DNA of 64,000 bases from Bacillus sp. Cs-700 (GCF_011082085.1 NZ_CP041063.1:3148001-3212000); one strand, 5' to 3'. Counted from the first letter of the stretch, positions 18,431 through 27,159 are shown. Notes: generated from the sequence alone by a model not told the origin. Translations and numbers: made by a program.

Positions 18431-19444
18431 ATGGAAAAGGTTATTGATGTGCAGTCGTTGCGTAAGGATTTTAAATCTCATTCAAGCCGCTCAGGATTAA
18501 AAGGAGCGTTTCGAGATCTGTTTACGCGTAATTATAAAGTGATTTCTGCTGTAAAAGATATATCGTTTACTGTTAACGAAGGGGAAATGGTAGGGTATAT
18601 CGGAGAAAATGGTGCTGGAAAGTCAACAAGCATTAAAATGCTAACTGGCATTTTAACACCAACTTCTGGGACTGTTCGGGTGAATGGAATGGATCCTCAT
18701 AAAGAACGTGAAAAATTTGTTCGTTCCATTGGTGTTGTGTTTGGTCAACGTTCTCAATTGTGGTGGGATATTGCCGTACAAGAATCGTTTCGTTTGCTTA
18801 AGAAAGTCTATAACGTGCCGGATGATGTGTATAACGAACATATGAATCACGTCATTGAATCACTTGATATTGGACCATTGCTTGATAAGCCTGTAAGAAA
18901 GTTATCGCTAGGACAACGTATGCGGTGTGAGCTAGCAGCAGCGCTTCTTCATAATCCAAAGCTTTTGTTTCTTGATGAACCAACTATTGGTCTTGATGTC
19001 CTTGTAAAGTTAAAGATTCGTAATTTCTTAAAGGAGATTAACGAGAAGTACAAGACCACCATCTTACTTACTACCCATGATCTTACGGATATTGAAGCAT
19101 TATGTGATCGTGTTGTGATGCTGGATGAAGGACAGATTATCTATGATGGGAAACTTGCTAAACTCCGTTCTAACTGGGGAGAAGGAAAGCAGATTGAATT
19201 TCAGTTTGGTGAACAGGTTAATGGTGAACAACTCCAACCTTTATTGAAAGAACTCGAAGCAGAATGGACAAAAGGTGACCGAGATAACGTATGGATTGCG
19301 AATGTCATTAACGAAGAGCACGTGATTTCTGAAGTGATTGGTCGAGTTGTGGCAGCAAATCGAATTACGGATATTAAAATTCATGAAATTTCGACGGAAG
19401 AGATTATTCGAAATATCTATGAAGAAGGTATGCTAAATGGGTAA
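18431..19444 (+). CDS. ABC-2 type transporter ATP-binding protein
   Basis: A 337-residue NBD, with Walker A GENGAGKST, signature LSLGQRMR, Walker B LLFLDEPTIGLDV and LTTHDLTDIEALCD. An N-terminal extension (HSSRSGLKGAFRDLFTRNYK) and a C-terminal 80-residue domain are typical of the ATPase that serves paired DUF990/ABC-2 permeases. RBS AAAGGAGG. Its stop overlaps the next start by 8 bp. Substrate unknown; such trios are linked to drug or lipid export. Confidence 0.93.
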   Translation: MEKVIDVQSLRKDFKSHSSRSGLKGAFRDLFTRNYKVISAVKDISFTVNEGEMVGYIGENGAGKSTSIKMLTGILTPTSGTVRVNGMDPHKEREKFVRSIGVVFGQRSQLWWDIAVQESFRLLKKVYNVPDDVYNEHMNHVIESLDIGPLLDKPVRKLSLGQRMRCELAAALLHNPKLLFLDEPTIGLDVLVKLKIRNFLKEINEKYKTTILLTTHDLTDIEALCDRVVMLDEGQIIYDGKLAKLRSNWGEGKQIEFQFGEQVNGEQLQPLLKELEAEWTKGDRDNVWIANVINEEHVISEVIGRVVAANRITDIKIHEISTEEIIRNIYEEGMLNG

Positions 19445-20228
19445 GTATCTCGAAATGATTCGAGTTCGTTTTTTAATGATGCTTGCCTATCGGACGAACT
19501 ATTATAGTGGAATTTTAATTTATAGCATTAATATCGGAGCGTACTACTTTTTGTGGAATGCCATTTATGGTGGAAAAGGAGAAATTGAAGGATTATCCGT
19601 GATTCAGATGACAACCTATGTTGCGGTTGCCTGGATGGCAAGAGCTTTTTATTTTAATAACATTGATCGAGAAATTGCTCAGGAGATTAAAGAAGGTAAG
19701 GTAGCAATAGAATTTATTCGGCCTTATCACTATTTAGTAATGAAGACGATGCAAGGACTAGGGGAAGGCATTTTCAGGTTAAGTTTCTTTTCAATTCCAG
19801 GTATGATTATCGTTAGCCTTATATTCCCTATTGAATTTTCAGCTGCATTTTCGACATGGATGTTCTTTATGATTGCAATTATTCTAAGTTTTATTGTTAA
19901 TACTCAAATTAATCTACTGACGGGTGTTATGACCTTTTTCTTCTTTAACAACGATGGACTGATTAGAGCAAAACGCGTTGTAATCGATTTGTTCTCGGGG
20001 TTATTACTTCCAATTAGTTTCTATCCAGGTTGGGCGCAGAATGTCATGGACTTTCTTCCATTTCAAGCTATTAGCTATATCCCAAGTATGATTTTTACAG
20101 AAGGTTTTACTGGGAGTGCGGTTTGGGAGGCGATTCTTTTCCAGCTTGTCTGGGCGGCTATTTTGATTCTTCCAATTCAAGCGCTATGGGTTATTGCCAA
20201 AAAACGTTTGATTGTGCAGGGAGGGTAA
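19437..20228 (+). CDS. ABC-2 family transporter permease (DUF990-like), first subunit
   Basis: A 263-residue membrane protein with six predicted spans. It starts inside the ATPase gene, so it is translationally coupled. EIAQEIKEGKVAIEFIRPYHY and LFSGLLLPISFYPGWAQ are features of the DUF990 exporters. Would pair with the next gene product as a heterodimer. Confidence 0.88.
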   Translation: MGKYLEMIRVRFLMMLAYRTNYYSGILIYSINIGAYYFLWNAIYGGKGEIEGLSVIQMTTYVAVAWMARAFYFNNIDREIAQEIKEGKVAIEFIRPYHYLVMKTMQGLGEGIFRLSFFSIPGMIIVSLIFPIEFSAAFSTWMFFMIAIILSFIVNTQINLLTGVMTFFFFNNDGLIRAKRVVIDLFSGLLLPISFYPGWAQNVMDFLPFQAISYIPSMIFTEGFTGSAVWEAILFQLVWAAILILPIQALWVIAKKRLIVQGG

Positions 20229-20231
20229 TAG

Positions 20232-21017
20232 ATGAAACATACGAGTGTTTTCTTTCTATATGTAGCGCAGTATATGAAAACAAGATTAACCTATCGTGTT
20301 GATATGCTGATGGAGATTATGTCTGATTTATTGTTTCAAGCAGTCAATCTTATTTTTATATTAGTAGTATTCGGACATACAAATATGTTGAGCGGCTGGT
20401 CGAAGGATGAAATTATTTTTATTTATGGCTTTTTTCTCGTTCCATTTGCCATTTTTGGCGCCTTCTTTAATATTTGGGATTTCAATGAAAGGTATATTGT
20501 TAAAGGGGAGATGGATCGAATCTTAACAAGACCCGTGCATAGTTTGTTTCAAATTATTTTAGAACGGATGGAGCTTGAATCATTGTTTGGGGTACTAACT
20601 GGTATCGCTGTTATGATATATGCAGGAAGTCGTCTTGATCTAAGCCTATCCTGGTATGACCCTATTGTTTTTATTTTCATGGTTCTAGGCGGAGCTTTTG
20701 TCTACGCAGGAATCTTTATTTTGCTGGCCAGTATCAGTTTTTGGTCAGATAGTAGAACAAGCATTATGCCAATGATGTATAATATCGGAAACTATGGTAG
20801 ATATCCAGTTGATATCTACAATAAAGTCATTCGCTTTGTATTAACGTGGATCTTACCTTTTGCTTTTGTTGGTGTTTATCCATCTGCTTATTTCTTGGGT
20901 CGTGAAGAATGGTACGGTTATGCTTTTCTTACCCCAGTGATGGGCGCTGTCTTTTTTGGATTTGCGATCTTTATGTGGAATATTGGCGTCACGAAATATA
21001 GAGGCGCAGGTAATTAA
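20232..21017 (+). CDS. ABC-2 family transporter permease (DUF990-like), second subunit
   Basis: A 261-residue membrane protein with six spans. It carries YIVKGEMDRILTRPVHSLFQ, the same 'RP' coupling motif as its partner, and a DIYNKVIRFVLTWILPFAFVGVYPS C-terminal region. It begins three bases after the preceding stop, with AGGGAGGG upstream. Confidence 0.88.
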   Translation: MKHTSVFFLYVAQYMKTRLTYRVDMLMEIMSDLLFQAVNLIFILVVFGHTNMLSGWSKDEIIFIYGFFLVPFAIFGAFFNIWDFNERYIVKGEMDRILTRPVHSLFQIILERMELESLFGVLTGIAVMIYAGSRLDLSLSWYDPIVFIFMVLGGAFVYAGIFILLASISFWSDSRTSIMPMMYNIGNYGRYPVDIYNKVIRFVLTWILPFAFVGVYPSAYFLGREEWYGYAFLTPVMGAVFFGFAIFMWNIGVTKYRGAGN

Positions 21018-21046
21018 AAGTCCAGAGGGAATCCCTCTGGACTTTT
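21016..21046 (+). terminator. Bidirectional terminator of the ABC-2 operon and the sigma-factor gene
   Basis: A perfect 15-bp stem (AAAGTCCAGAGGGA and its complement) directly abutting, then TTTTTG. Convergent genes share it. Confidence 0.92.
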
Positions 21047-21055
21047 TGTTTATGT

Positions 21056-21601
21056 TTAAACAGGTTCTAATAATGATGAATCGATCTTTTCTTTTAATTT
21101 TTTCATGCCAAGCCTAACGCGACTTTTCACTGTTCCAAGAGGAATCTTCTTTTTGGAAGCTACTTCTGCTTGACTATATCCCTCTAAATAGATGAGCTTA
21201 AGAATTTCCTTTTGATCCGTATTCAAAGAATTTAAGGCGCCATTAATGATATCTTTGTTTCCAAAGTCATCTTGATTATAAATTTCTTTATCAACTAAAT
21301 GATGATCTTCAACAACTGTTTCTTTAAAATTGCGCTGTTCTTTCTTAATCCGGTCAATAGCTCGGTTTCGTGTGATCTGGTTTACCCATGTGGAAAGCTT
21401 TCCTTTATCAGGCTGAAATTGGCTTCTCTTATTCCAAACTTCTAAATAAACATCCTGAACGATTTCTTCGGCAATTTGCTGGTCATTGACTATGCGACGG
21501 GCGATGCGTAAAAGCGTCTGATGGTTTTCAATACAAAAGACTTTAAAATGTTCCTCGTTTTCACTATCCCAGTAAGCAATCGCATAATTGCCTTTGCTCA
21601 T
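21056..21601 (-). CDS. RNA polymerase sigma-70 family factor, ECF-like
   Basis: A 181-residue two-domain sigma factor. Region 2 holds NDQQIAEEIVQDVYLEVWNK and STWVNQITRNRAIDRIKKEQ; region 4 holds LEGYSQAEVASKKKIPLGTVKSRVRLGMKKLKEKI. There is no region 1.1 or 3. The start at 21601 has GGAGGAGG nine bases upstream; the frame is open to 21664 without an RBS. No anti-sigma gene adjoins it. It is divergent from the DUF4397-sortase pair, which it may control (inference). Confidence 0.9.
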   Translation of the reverse strand: MSKGNYAIAYWDSENEEHFKVFCIENHQTLLRIARRIVNDQQIAEEIVQDVYLEVWNKRSQFQPDKGKLSTWVNQITRNRAIDRIKKEQRNFKETVVEDHHLVDKEIYNQDDFGNKDIINGALNSLNTDQKEILKLIYLEGYSQAEVASKKKIPLGTVKSRVRLGMKKLKEKIDSSLLEPV

Positions 21602-21726
21602 TAGTTTGTTCCTCCTCCGAGCTTTGCTAGTAGCCCTATTCCCTTGAATTTGAAATAAAAACAATAAAAGTGTAAAAAAAAGTGATCCAAATGCAAAGAT
21701 TTTGTCGTATTAACAAGTGAACAAAG

Positions 21727-21744
21727 GTTATACAAAAGTATAAC
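21727..21744. promoter_or_regulatory. Perfect 7-bp dyad, candidate operator
   Basis: GTTATAC-AAAA-GTATAAC lies between the divergent sigma-factor and DUF4397 genes, 28 bp before the latter's start. The symmetric form suits a dimeric DNA-binding protein. A TGAAC (21718-21722) just before it resembles an ECF -35 element. Confidence 0.4.
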
Positions 21745-21771
21745 AAAAATTAAATCAGGGGAGTGGATGGA

Positions 21772-22578
21772 ATGCTTAGGAAGTTTATGGCAGCTGCGGT
21801 CGCAATGGTTATGATGTTCGGAATTATTGGAGGAACAGCGTTTGCGGATAATCACGAAGCGATGGTACGTGTGATCCATGCTTCTCCAGATGCACCTGCA
21901 GTTGATGTGTATGTGGATGGTGAAGCAGTAGTAGAAGGTGCTGAATATAAGCAGGCAACAGATTACATGGCACTTCCAGCCGGAGATCATGATATTGAAG
22001 TATTCCCAGCTGGAGAGAATGGAGAAGGTGATCCAGTTATCAGTCAGTCCGTGACACTTGAAGAAGGAATGAAGTATTCTGCTGCAGCTGTCGGTAAACT
22101 TGATAGCATTTCGCTTTGGGCACTGAATGATGATATGGAAGCTTCTGAAGGTAAAGCAAAAGTAAGAGTAGTACATGCTTCTCCAGATGCACCTAATGTA
22201 GATATTGCGGTTAAAGATGGGGATGTTCTTTTCTCCGATGTTGCATTCAAATCGACGTCTGATTATGCAGAAGTTGATCCTATGACTGTTGATCTTGAAG
22301 TTCGACCAGCGGGTTCTGAAGACGTTGTTCTTGAAATCCCAGGTGTTGAGTTGAAAGAAGGATATGTTTATTCGGTATATGCCATCGGTCTTGTAGAAGG
22401 TGAACCAACACTTGAAGCATGGCCAATGGTTGATGCGACGAATATGCCTTCAGAAATGCCACAAACTGGTATGGGTGGTACAGCGGATCAGTCCAACACA
22501 GTTGCTTGGGCACTCCTAGGTGGAGCGATTTTAGCAGCAGGAACTGGAATCTATCTTCGTAAGAAGCAAACAGCTTAA
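21772..22578 (+). CDS. DUF4397 surface protein with sortase-sorting signal
   Basis: A 268-residue exported protein. A signal peptide (LRKFMAAAVAMVMMFGIIGG, cut near AFA-DN) is followed by two DUF4397 repeats, each opening V-R-V-(I/V)-H-A-S-P-D-A-P. The C-terminus has MPQTG (an LPXTG-like motif), a hydrophobic span and RKKQTA, the pattern of sortase substrates. The ATG at 21772 has AGGGGAG eight bases upstream; an in-frame GTG at 21763 overlaps that RBS. The sortase gene follows by 24 bp, which fits a dedicated substrate-enzyme pair. Confidence 0.88.
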   Translation: MLRKFMAAAVAMVMMFGIIGGTAFADNHEAMVRVIHASPDAPAVDVYVDGEAVVEGAEYKQATDYMALPAGDHDIEVFPAGENGEGDPVISQSVTLEEGMKYSAAAVGKLDSISLWALNDDMEASEGKAKVRVVHASPDAPNVDIAVKDGDVLFSDVAFKSTSDYAEVDPMTVDLEVRPAGSEDVVLEIPGVELKEGYVYSVYAIGLVEGEPTLEAWPMVDATNMPSEMPQTGMGGTADQSNTVAWALLGGAILAAGTGIYLRKKQTA

Positions 22579-22602
22579 ATCAAGGTAGAAGGAGGAGCAC
22601 AT

Positions 22603-23241
22603 ATGCTGTGTAAAAAGCTTTTATTAAGTATGTTACTTTTAGGAGCAGCGGCAGGCTGCTCCTCTTCTTCTGATCACACAGATGAAATGAAAGAAGTTTT
22701 ACCTAATAATGAAGACACACAACTGGTTTCTGCTCCAGACCTAACCGTATCTTCTTCATATAAGAGTAAAGAATCCATTGAACCTGCTTTAGTAGGGATC
22801 ATTCCAGCTCAATTATCCATACCAGCTATTCATGTAGACGCAAAAGTGGAACATGTGGGCCAATTACCAGATGGGCAAATGGATGTGCCAAAAGATGAAC
22901 GTAATGTTGGATGGTATCAGCCTGGAGCAAAACCTGGTGAAAGAGGAAATGCCGTCCTTGCTGGTCACGTTGATAACAAAACTGGACCATCGGTGTTCTT
23001 TCACCTTGGAGATTTAGAAGCTGGAGATCTCGTTACAGTTACGGATGAGCATGGGTTGGCATATGATTTTGAGGTGAATGCTGTGGAGTCTTATCCTAGA
23101 AATAATGCGCCACTCGAGAAAGTATTTGGAGCAAGTTCTAAATCAAGCCTCAATTTAATTACTTGTACAGGGACATTTGATCAAGATGCAGGAACCCACG
23201 AGGAGCGGATGGTTGTCTACACGACACTTGTTTCAGAATAG
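22603..23241 (+). CDS. Class F-like sortase, apparently lipid-anchored
   Basis: A 212-residue transpeptidase. The sortase core starts near residue 60 (IPAQLSIPAIHVDAKVEHVG), with the catalytic His in VLAGHVDN, the Cys in LITCTG and the Arg in EERMVVYT. The N-terminus (LLLSMLLLGAAAGCSSSS) looks like a lipoprotein signal with Cys19 after A-A-G rather than a plain membrane anchor. The lipobox is imperfect (Ala at -3). It likely attaches the preceding MPQTG protein to peptidoglycan. Confidence 0.88.
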   Translation: MLCKKLLLSMLLLGAAAGCSSSSDHTDEMKEVLPNNEDTQLVSAPDLTVSSSYKSKESIEPALVGIIPAQLSIPAIHVDAKVEHVGQLPDGQMDVPKDERNVGWYQPGAKPGERGNAVLAGHVDNKTGPSVFFHLGDLEAGDLVTVTDEHGLAYDFEVNAVESYPRNNAPLEKVFGASSKSSLNLITCTGTFDQDAGTHEERMVVYTTLVSE

Positions 23242-23259
23242 TTCGTCCTAAATTCAACG

Positions 23260-23288
23260 AACACCTCATAAACCTATTATGAGGTGTT
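23260..23288 (+). promoter_or_regulatory. Hairpin covering the RBS of the K+ channel gene
   Basis: A perfect 11-bp stem AACACCTCATA (23260-23270) / TATGAGGTGTT (23278-23288), loop of seven. The 3' arm contains GAGGTG, the RBS of the next gene. No T run follows it, so it is more likely a translational control element or a processing stem than a terminator. Confidence 0.5.
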
Positions 23289-23293
23289 TACTA

Positions 23294-23725
23294 ATGCTCT
23301 TATTGATTACTTGTGCGATTATTCTTGCCCTTATTAGTGTGGGGAGAAGTATGGTTGCTCTCATGAAAAGAACGAGAGTACCTGGAAGTCTGCTCTCTGT
23401 GTATAAGATGTTTCTGCTATTTCTTGTTTATTTAACGATGATTATCGCTTTTGGAAGTATGTATTTAAGTCTAATCATACTTGATATCCCTGTTCTACAA
23501 GAAGGACAAGTGGATCTAGCAGATATGACATTAACGCCGCTTACAAGAGTTCAATCTGTCCTTTATTTCAGTGCGGTCACGCTTCTATCTGTAGGCTATG
23601 GAGATCTCACACCAATTGGATTAGGAAGGTGGATTGCGATTATTGAAGCATTAATTGGCTATTTAATGCCTGCTGCTTTTTTTGTCACTACAATTGTCGA
23701 TTATCGAGAAAGCTCGAAGTTGTAA
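23294..23725 (+). CDS. Two-TM potassium channel (ion_trans_2)
   Basis: A 143-residue membrane protein with three hydrophobic segments and the selectivity filter SVGYGDLTPIG followed by a pore-lining helix. There is no RCK/TrkA regulatory domain, so it is a minimal K+ channel. Start at 23294 is preferred (GAGGTG seven bases upstream) over ATG 23279, which lies inside the hairpin. Confidence 0.85.
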   Translation: MLLLITCAIILALISVGRSMVALMKRTRVPGSLLSVYKMFLLFLVYLTMIIAFGSMYLSLIILDIPVLQEGQVDLADMTLTPLTRVQSVLYFSAVTLLSVGYGDLTPIGLGRWIAIIEALIGYLMPAAFFVTTIVDYRESSKL

Positions 23726-23778
23726 GTTATCATGAATTTCGTTACGCTTAACTTAATATGATCAAAGGAGGCGTAACA

Positions 23779-24249
23779 ATGAGTATAGAAATTGGCGAAA
23801 AAGCTCCTGATTTTAAATTAGAAGCAAGCACGGGGGAAACTGTGTCTCTTTCCGACTACAAAGGAAAAAATGTCGTGCTTTATTTTTACCCTAAAGATAT
23901 GACACCTGGTTGTACGACAGAGGCATGTGATTTCCGTGATCACATTGAAGGTTTTGAAGAACTAGATACAGTGATTTTGGGAGTCAGTCCTGATCCTGTC
24001 GAAAAGCATAAGAAATTTATTGATAAATATGATCTTCCGTTTCTTCTGCTTGCGGATGAGGATCATTCTGCTGCAGAGTCATATGATGTATGGCAGTTGA
24101 AGAAAAACTTTGGTAAAGAATACATGGGCATTGTCCGCTCTACTTTTGTTATTGATAAAGAAGGAAACCTTGTCAAAGAGTGGCGTAAAGTCCGTGTGAA
24201 AGATCACGTAGAGTCCGCCTTAAGCTATATTAAAGAAAATTTATCTTAA
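23779..24249 (+). CDS. bcp: Thiol peroxidase of the Bcp/PrxQ family
   Basis: A 156-residue atypical 2-Cys peroxiredoxin, with peroxidatic Cys45 (TPGCTTEAC) and the resolving candidate Cys50, five residues apart as in BCP. It reduces hydroperoxides using thioredoxin. Start at 23779 has AAAGGAGGCG; ATG 23758 lies before the RBS. In B. subtilis the homologue ygaF sits between gsaB and perR, so the five kilobases before it are an insertion. Confidence 0.94.
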   Translation: MSIEIGEKAPDFKLEASTGETVSLSDYKGKNVVLYFYPKDMTPGCTTEACDFRDHIEGFEELDTVILGVSPDPVEKHKKFIDKYDLPFLLLADEDHSAAESYDVWQLKKNFGKEYMGIVRSTFVIDKEGNLVKEWRKVRVKDHVESALSYIKENLS

Positions 24250-24324
24250 ACGTTTGTCTACCGGGCACTTGGCTATACTCCTTAGATTTTTGTACATAGA
24301 GTATAGTAGATCATATCTTCAGTT

Positions 24325-24352
24325 GAGGGCGCATCATGCGCTCTTTTTTTTT
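24325..24352 (+). terminator. Rho-independent terminator of bcp
   Basis: Hairpin around GCGCA-TCA-TGCGC with flanking GAG/CTC and a nine-base T run. No other feature is seen in 24250-24437. Confidence 0.8.
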
Positions 24353-24437
24353 GACTTAGAAGAAAGAGCTTATACTTAAATGCCACCGCTGATTCGGCTA
24401 TACTTATAGTTAAGAAACATATGAAAGTGGTGAAAAG

Positions 24438-25388
24438 ATGAAGGTAATATCAACTGGTAAACTTAAAACAACAATTAAAGATCACTTAAAAGAAAACTAT
24501 CCGGATCTCACATTTCTGTTCTTTTCATCAATGACAGAAGCCGAACCATATCTATCTGAAGCTGAAGTTCTTCTTACATATGGGGAAGACTTGAACGATA
24601 CTCTTATTCAGAAAGCTAACCAACTTAAATGGATAATGGTCCTTTCAGCAGGACTAGAACGTATGCCACTACAAGCGATTAAAGAGAAAAAAATTCTTCT
24701 TACAAATGCGAGAGGTATACATCGTATACCTATGGCTGAATATACCCTTTCCGTCATGCTTCAAGTCGCTAGAAACACAAAAGTAGTTCTCGCAAATGAA
24801 TCATCGAAGATTTGGAAGAAGAAAACTCCGATACGCGAAATCACTGGTAGCACTATCGGAATCATTGGCACAGGTGCTATTGGCAGTGAGATTGCAAGGG
24901 TAGCTAAAGCCTTTCGAATAAAAACGCTTGGCGTCAATCGCTCAGGTCATAGAGTAGACCACTTTGATGAAATTTATAAAAATGATGACCTTTTAACAAT
25001 GCTTCCAAAATGTGACTTCGTTATTAGTGTGCTACCTAGTACGAATGAAACAATGAATTATTTTAAGAAAGAGCAATTTTTAGCAATGAAAGACTCGGGT
25101 GTATTTATTAATATTGGTAGAGGAGATACTGTAGAGGAACAGGATCTTATTGATGCATTAAATGAAAATCATCTAGCCCATGCCGTGCTGGATGTGTTTA
25201 AAAACGAACCACTTGATGCGTCCCATCCTTTTTGGGGAATGGAGAATGTAACCGTTACGCCGCATCATTCTGCTATATCTGACAACTATCAACCTAGAGC
25301 AATTGAAATTTTTGAACATAACTTATTGCAATACCAAAATAGAATGAACGATTATAAGAACGTCATTGATCCAGATAGGGGGTATTAA
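24438..25388 (+). CDS. D-2-hydroxyacid dehydrogenase family protein
   Basis: A 316-residue NAD(P)-dependent enzyme. The nucleotide-binding loop is GTGAIGSEIARVAKAF, followed by an N-R-S that suggests NADP preference. The catalytic Arg is in LSAGLERM or the later INIGRGDTV, Glu in the LDVFKNEPLD region and His in PHHSAIS. No substrate can be assigned. The next gene starts two bases after its stop. Confidence 0.88.
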   Translation: MKVISTGKLKTTIKDHLKENYPDLTFLFFSSMTEAEPYLSEAEVLLTYGEDLNDTLIQKANQLKWIMVLSAGLERMPLQAIKEKKILLTNARGIHRIPMAEYTLSVMLQVARNTKVVLANESSKIWKKKTPIREITGSTIGIIGTGAIGSEIARVAKAFRIKTLGVNRSGHRVDHFDEIYKNDDLLTMLPKCDFVISVLPSTNETMNYFKKEQFLAMKDSGVFINIGRGDTVEEQDLIDALNENHLAHAVLDVFKNEPLDASHPFWGMENVTVTPHHSAISDNYQPRAIEIFEHNLLQYQNRMNDYKNVIDPDRGY

Positions 25389-25390
25389 AT

Positions 25391-25945
25391 TTGAAGATTT
25401 ATACGAAGACAGGCGATAAAGGGGAAACATCTCTGGTTTATGGACAGCGAGTATTAAAAAGCGATATTCGGGTTGAAGCTTATGGAACATGTGATGAGGC
25501 GAATTCTCAAATTGGACTTGCCTTAAGTTATCTTGGTGCGACTCAATTTGAAGGAAAAGAAGAGTGGGAGTCTATTTTTCATAAAGTACAAACGTGGCTT
25601 TTCCATGTTGGCGCTGAGCTTGCAACTCCAAAAGGAAAAAAAGTAGGATGGACAATTGAAGAAGCGCATATTAATGAAATGGAAAAGCAAATCGACGCCT
25701 GGGAGCAGCAACTTGAACCTTTGCGTAATTTTATTTTGCCAGGTGGCCACTCAGCGGGAGCATGCTTACATGTTGCGCGCACTATTGTTAGGCGTGCCGA
25801 GCGTCTGACGACTATGGTTGAAGAGACGAATCCACTTGTTCTTTCATTTTTGAATCGTCTGTCTGATTTCTTATTCGTTGCGGCACGTTTCATTAACTAC
25901 CATATGGGAGAAAATGAGTCAGTACTTCATCAAGATCAAAAGTAA
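25391..25945 (+). CDS. Cob(I)yrinic acid a,c-diamide adenosyltransferase (PduO type)
   Basis: A 184-residue ATP:cob(I)alamin adenosyltransferase. The N-terminal ATP loop is YTKTGDKGETSLVYGQRV, followed by VEAYGTCDEANSQIG, RTIVRRAERL and LNRLSDFLFVAARFIN, all diagnostic. It makes adenosylcobalamin. TTG start with an AGGGGG RBS overlapping the previous stop, so it is translated with the dehydrogenase. The B. subtilis relative is yvqK, elsewhere in that genome. Confidence 0.93.
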   Translation: MKIYTKTGDKGETSLVYGQRVLKSDIRVEAYGTCDEANSQIGLALSYLGATQFEGKEEWESIFHKVQTWLFHVGAELATPKGKKVGWTIEEAHINEMEKQIDAWEQQLEPLRNFILPGGHSAGACLHVARTIVRRAERLTTMVEETNPLVLSFLNRLSDFLFVAARFINYHMGENESVLHQDQK

Positions 25946-25969
25946 GAACCCTTCATAGACGTGCCGTTA

Positions 25970-25999
25970 TTGACAAAATACTCTTTTACCATGTACACT
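25970..25999 (+). promoter_or_regulatory. Sigma-A promoter of perR
   Basis: TTGACA (25970-25975), an 18-base spacer and TACACT (25994-25999), just before a PerR-box-like sequence. Confidence 0.65.
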
Positions 26000-26001
26000 A
26001 A

Positions 26002-26016
26002 TTATAAACATTACAA
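26002..26016. promoter_or_regulatory. Per box (PerR autoregulation)
   Basis: TTATAAACATTACAA differs from the Per-box consensus TTATAATnATTATAA at two positions. It overlaps the predicted transcription start of perR, where a bound repressor would block initiation. Confidence 0.65.
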
Positions 26017-26052
26017 AGTAAGAATGCTTGTTGAAAGCGAGGTGCATGACGA

Positions 26053-26487
26053 ATGGCTGAAGAGAAACTGCATGAAGCAATTGATGCAATGAAAAATTCA
26101 GGAGTGCGTATTACCCCGCAGCGTCATGCCATTCTGGAGCATTTAATCCAGTCCATGTCACATCCTACAGCAGATGAAATATATAAGTCTCTTGAAGGAA
26201 AATTTCCTAATATGAGTGTAGCAACTGTTTATAATAACTTGAGAGTATTTAAGGAAATTGGACTGGTGAAAGAATTAACGTACGGAGATGCTTCCAGCCG
26301 GTTTGATTGTGTCACAACAGATCACTATCATATTATTTGTGATGATTGTGGTAAGATTGTAGACTTTCATTATCCGGGATTGGACGAAGTAGAAACGCTT
26401 GCGGAACAGGTAACAGGCTTCCGAGTCGGCGATCACAGAATGGAGATTTACGGAAAGTGTCCAGATTGCCAAAAAAGCAAACATTAA
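26053..26487 (+). CDS. perR: Peroxide-responsive repressor PerR
   Basis: A 144-residue Fur-family regulator. A winged-helix domain ([43 protein letters not shown]) is followed by a metal-binding domain with [13 protein letters not shown] and a second Cys pair CPDC near the C-terminus. These supply the His/Asp iron site that is oxidised by H2O2 and the structural Cys4 zinc site. It represses catalase, bcp-like and iron-storage genes. Position downstream of bcp and upstream of ygzB and the rRNA operon matches B. subtilis. Confidence 0.96.
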   Translation: MAEEKLHEAIDAMKNSGVRITPQRHAILEHLIQSMSHPTADEIYKSLEGKFPNMSVATVYNNLRVFKEIGLVKELTYGDASSRFDCVTTDHYHIICDDCGKIVDFHYPGLDEVETLAEQVTGFRVGDHRMEIYGKCPDCQKSKH

Positions 26488-26488
26488 T

Positions 26489-26527
26489 AAAAAAGAGCTT
26501 CCGCATATGTTGCGGAAGCTCTTTTTT
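26489..26527 (+). terminator. Bidirectional terminator between perR and ygzB
   Basis: A stem of AAAAGAGCTTCCGCA and its complement with a 5-base loop, flanked by A and T runs. Its end touches the ygzB stop on the other strand. Confidence 0.9.
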
Positions 26528-26892
26528 CACTGCGTTCTTTTTTGTGCTCTCTTTACATTATATTTCTCATCAAACTCTTTTCCATCCAAGTCAGGGTCCA
26601 TAGTTAAAGGCTGCTTACAATGCATACAGGCATCTACACGTCCGAGAACTTTCGTTGGTTTTTCACAATTTGGACAGACTACCTGTATCGCTCTTGTTGA
26701 GAGCATACCGATCCAAAAATAAACAACAGCACTTGCGATTGTTGCAAGAAATCCAATGAGCATGAAGATGGTCATAAGCAAGACGGAAGTCTTGAAGAAT
26801 ATTCCTATATACATAATCGCAATTCCAATAAAAACGAGACTCAGCGCGAACGTACGAATTTTATTAATCTTATTAGTATACTTTAATTGCAT
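26527..26892 (-). CDS. ygzB: YgzB family membrane protein (UPF0295)
   Basis: A 121-residue protein with two membrane spans (residues about 14-65) and a cytosolic zinc-ribbon-like tail with CPNC and CMHC. The [23 protein letters not shown]-terminal region and [19 protein letters not shown] region match recalled B. subtilis YgzB. Function unknown. Start at 26892 has GGAGGG upstream; the longer frame to 27018 does not. Confidence 0.92.
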   Translation of the reverse strand: MQLKYTNKINKIRTFALSLVFIGIAIMYIGIFFKTSVLLMTIFMLIGFLATIASAVVYFWIGMLSTRAIQVVCPNCEKPTKVLGRVDACMHCKQPLTMDPDLDGKEFDEKYNVKRAQKRTQ

Positions 26893-27159
26893 TGCGTGTC
26901 CCTCCTGCACCCAATTATAGCATAAGCAAAAGGTGTAAGCACTTTCCTTATTAGGCAAACTGATTAAAGTTTTTCTTCGTAGCGTAATGTTTCTATAGAA
27001 GGAATTAGTAGTTTTCACAGTGAAACTTCAAATTCAGGGATTGCTTAATTTTCGACAGGATTTATAATATGGACTGTTGAATACTTAAGATAATACTGAA
27101 AAGAGAAAAATGATTTGTGTAATGAAACAAAAGTATAAGTAGTTCTGGAGGATCGAATA

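Noticed and set aside
10035-23725. Prophage or integrative element
   Set aside because: No integrase, phage structural, transfer or transposase genes were found; the inserted modules are ordinary transporter and surface-protein genes.
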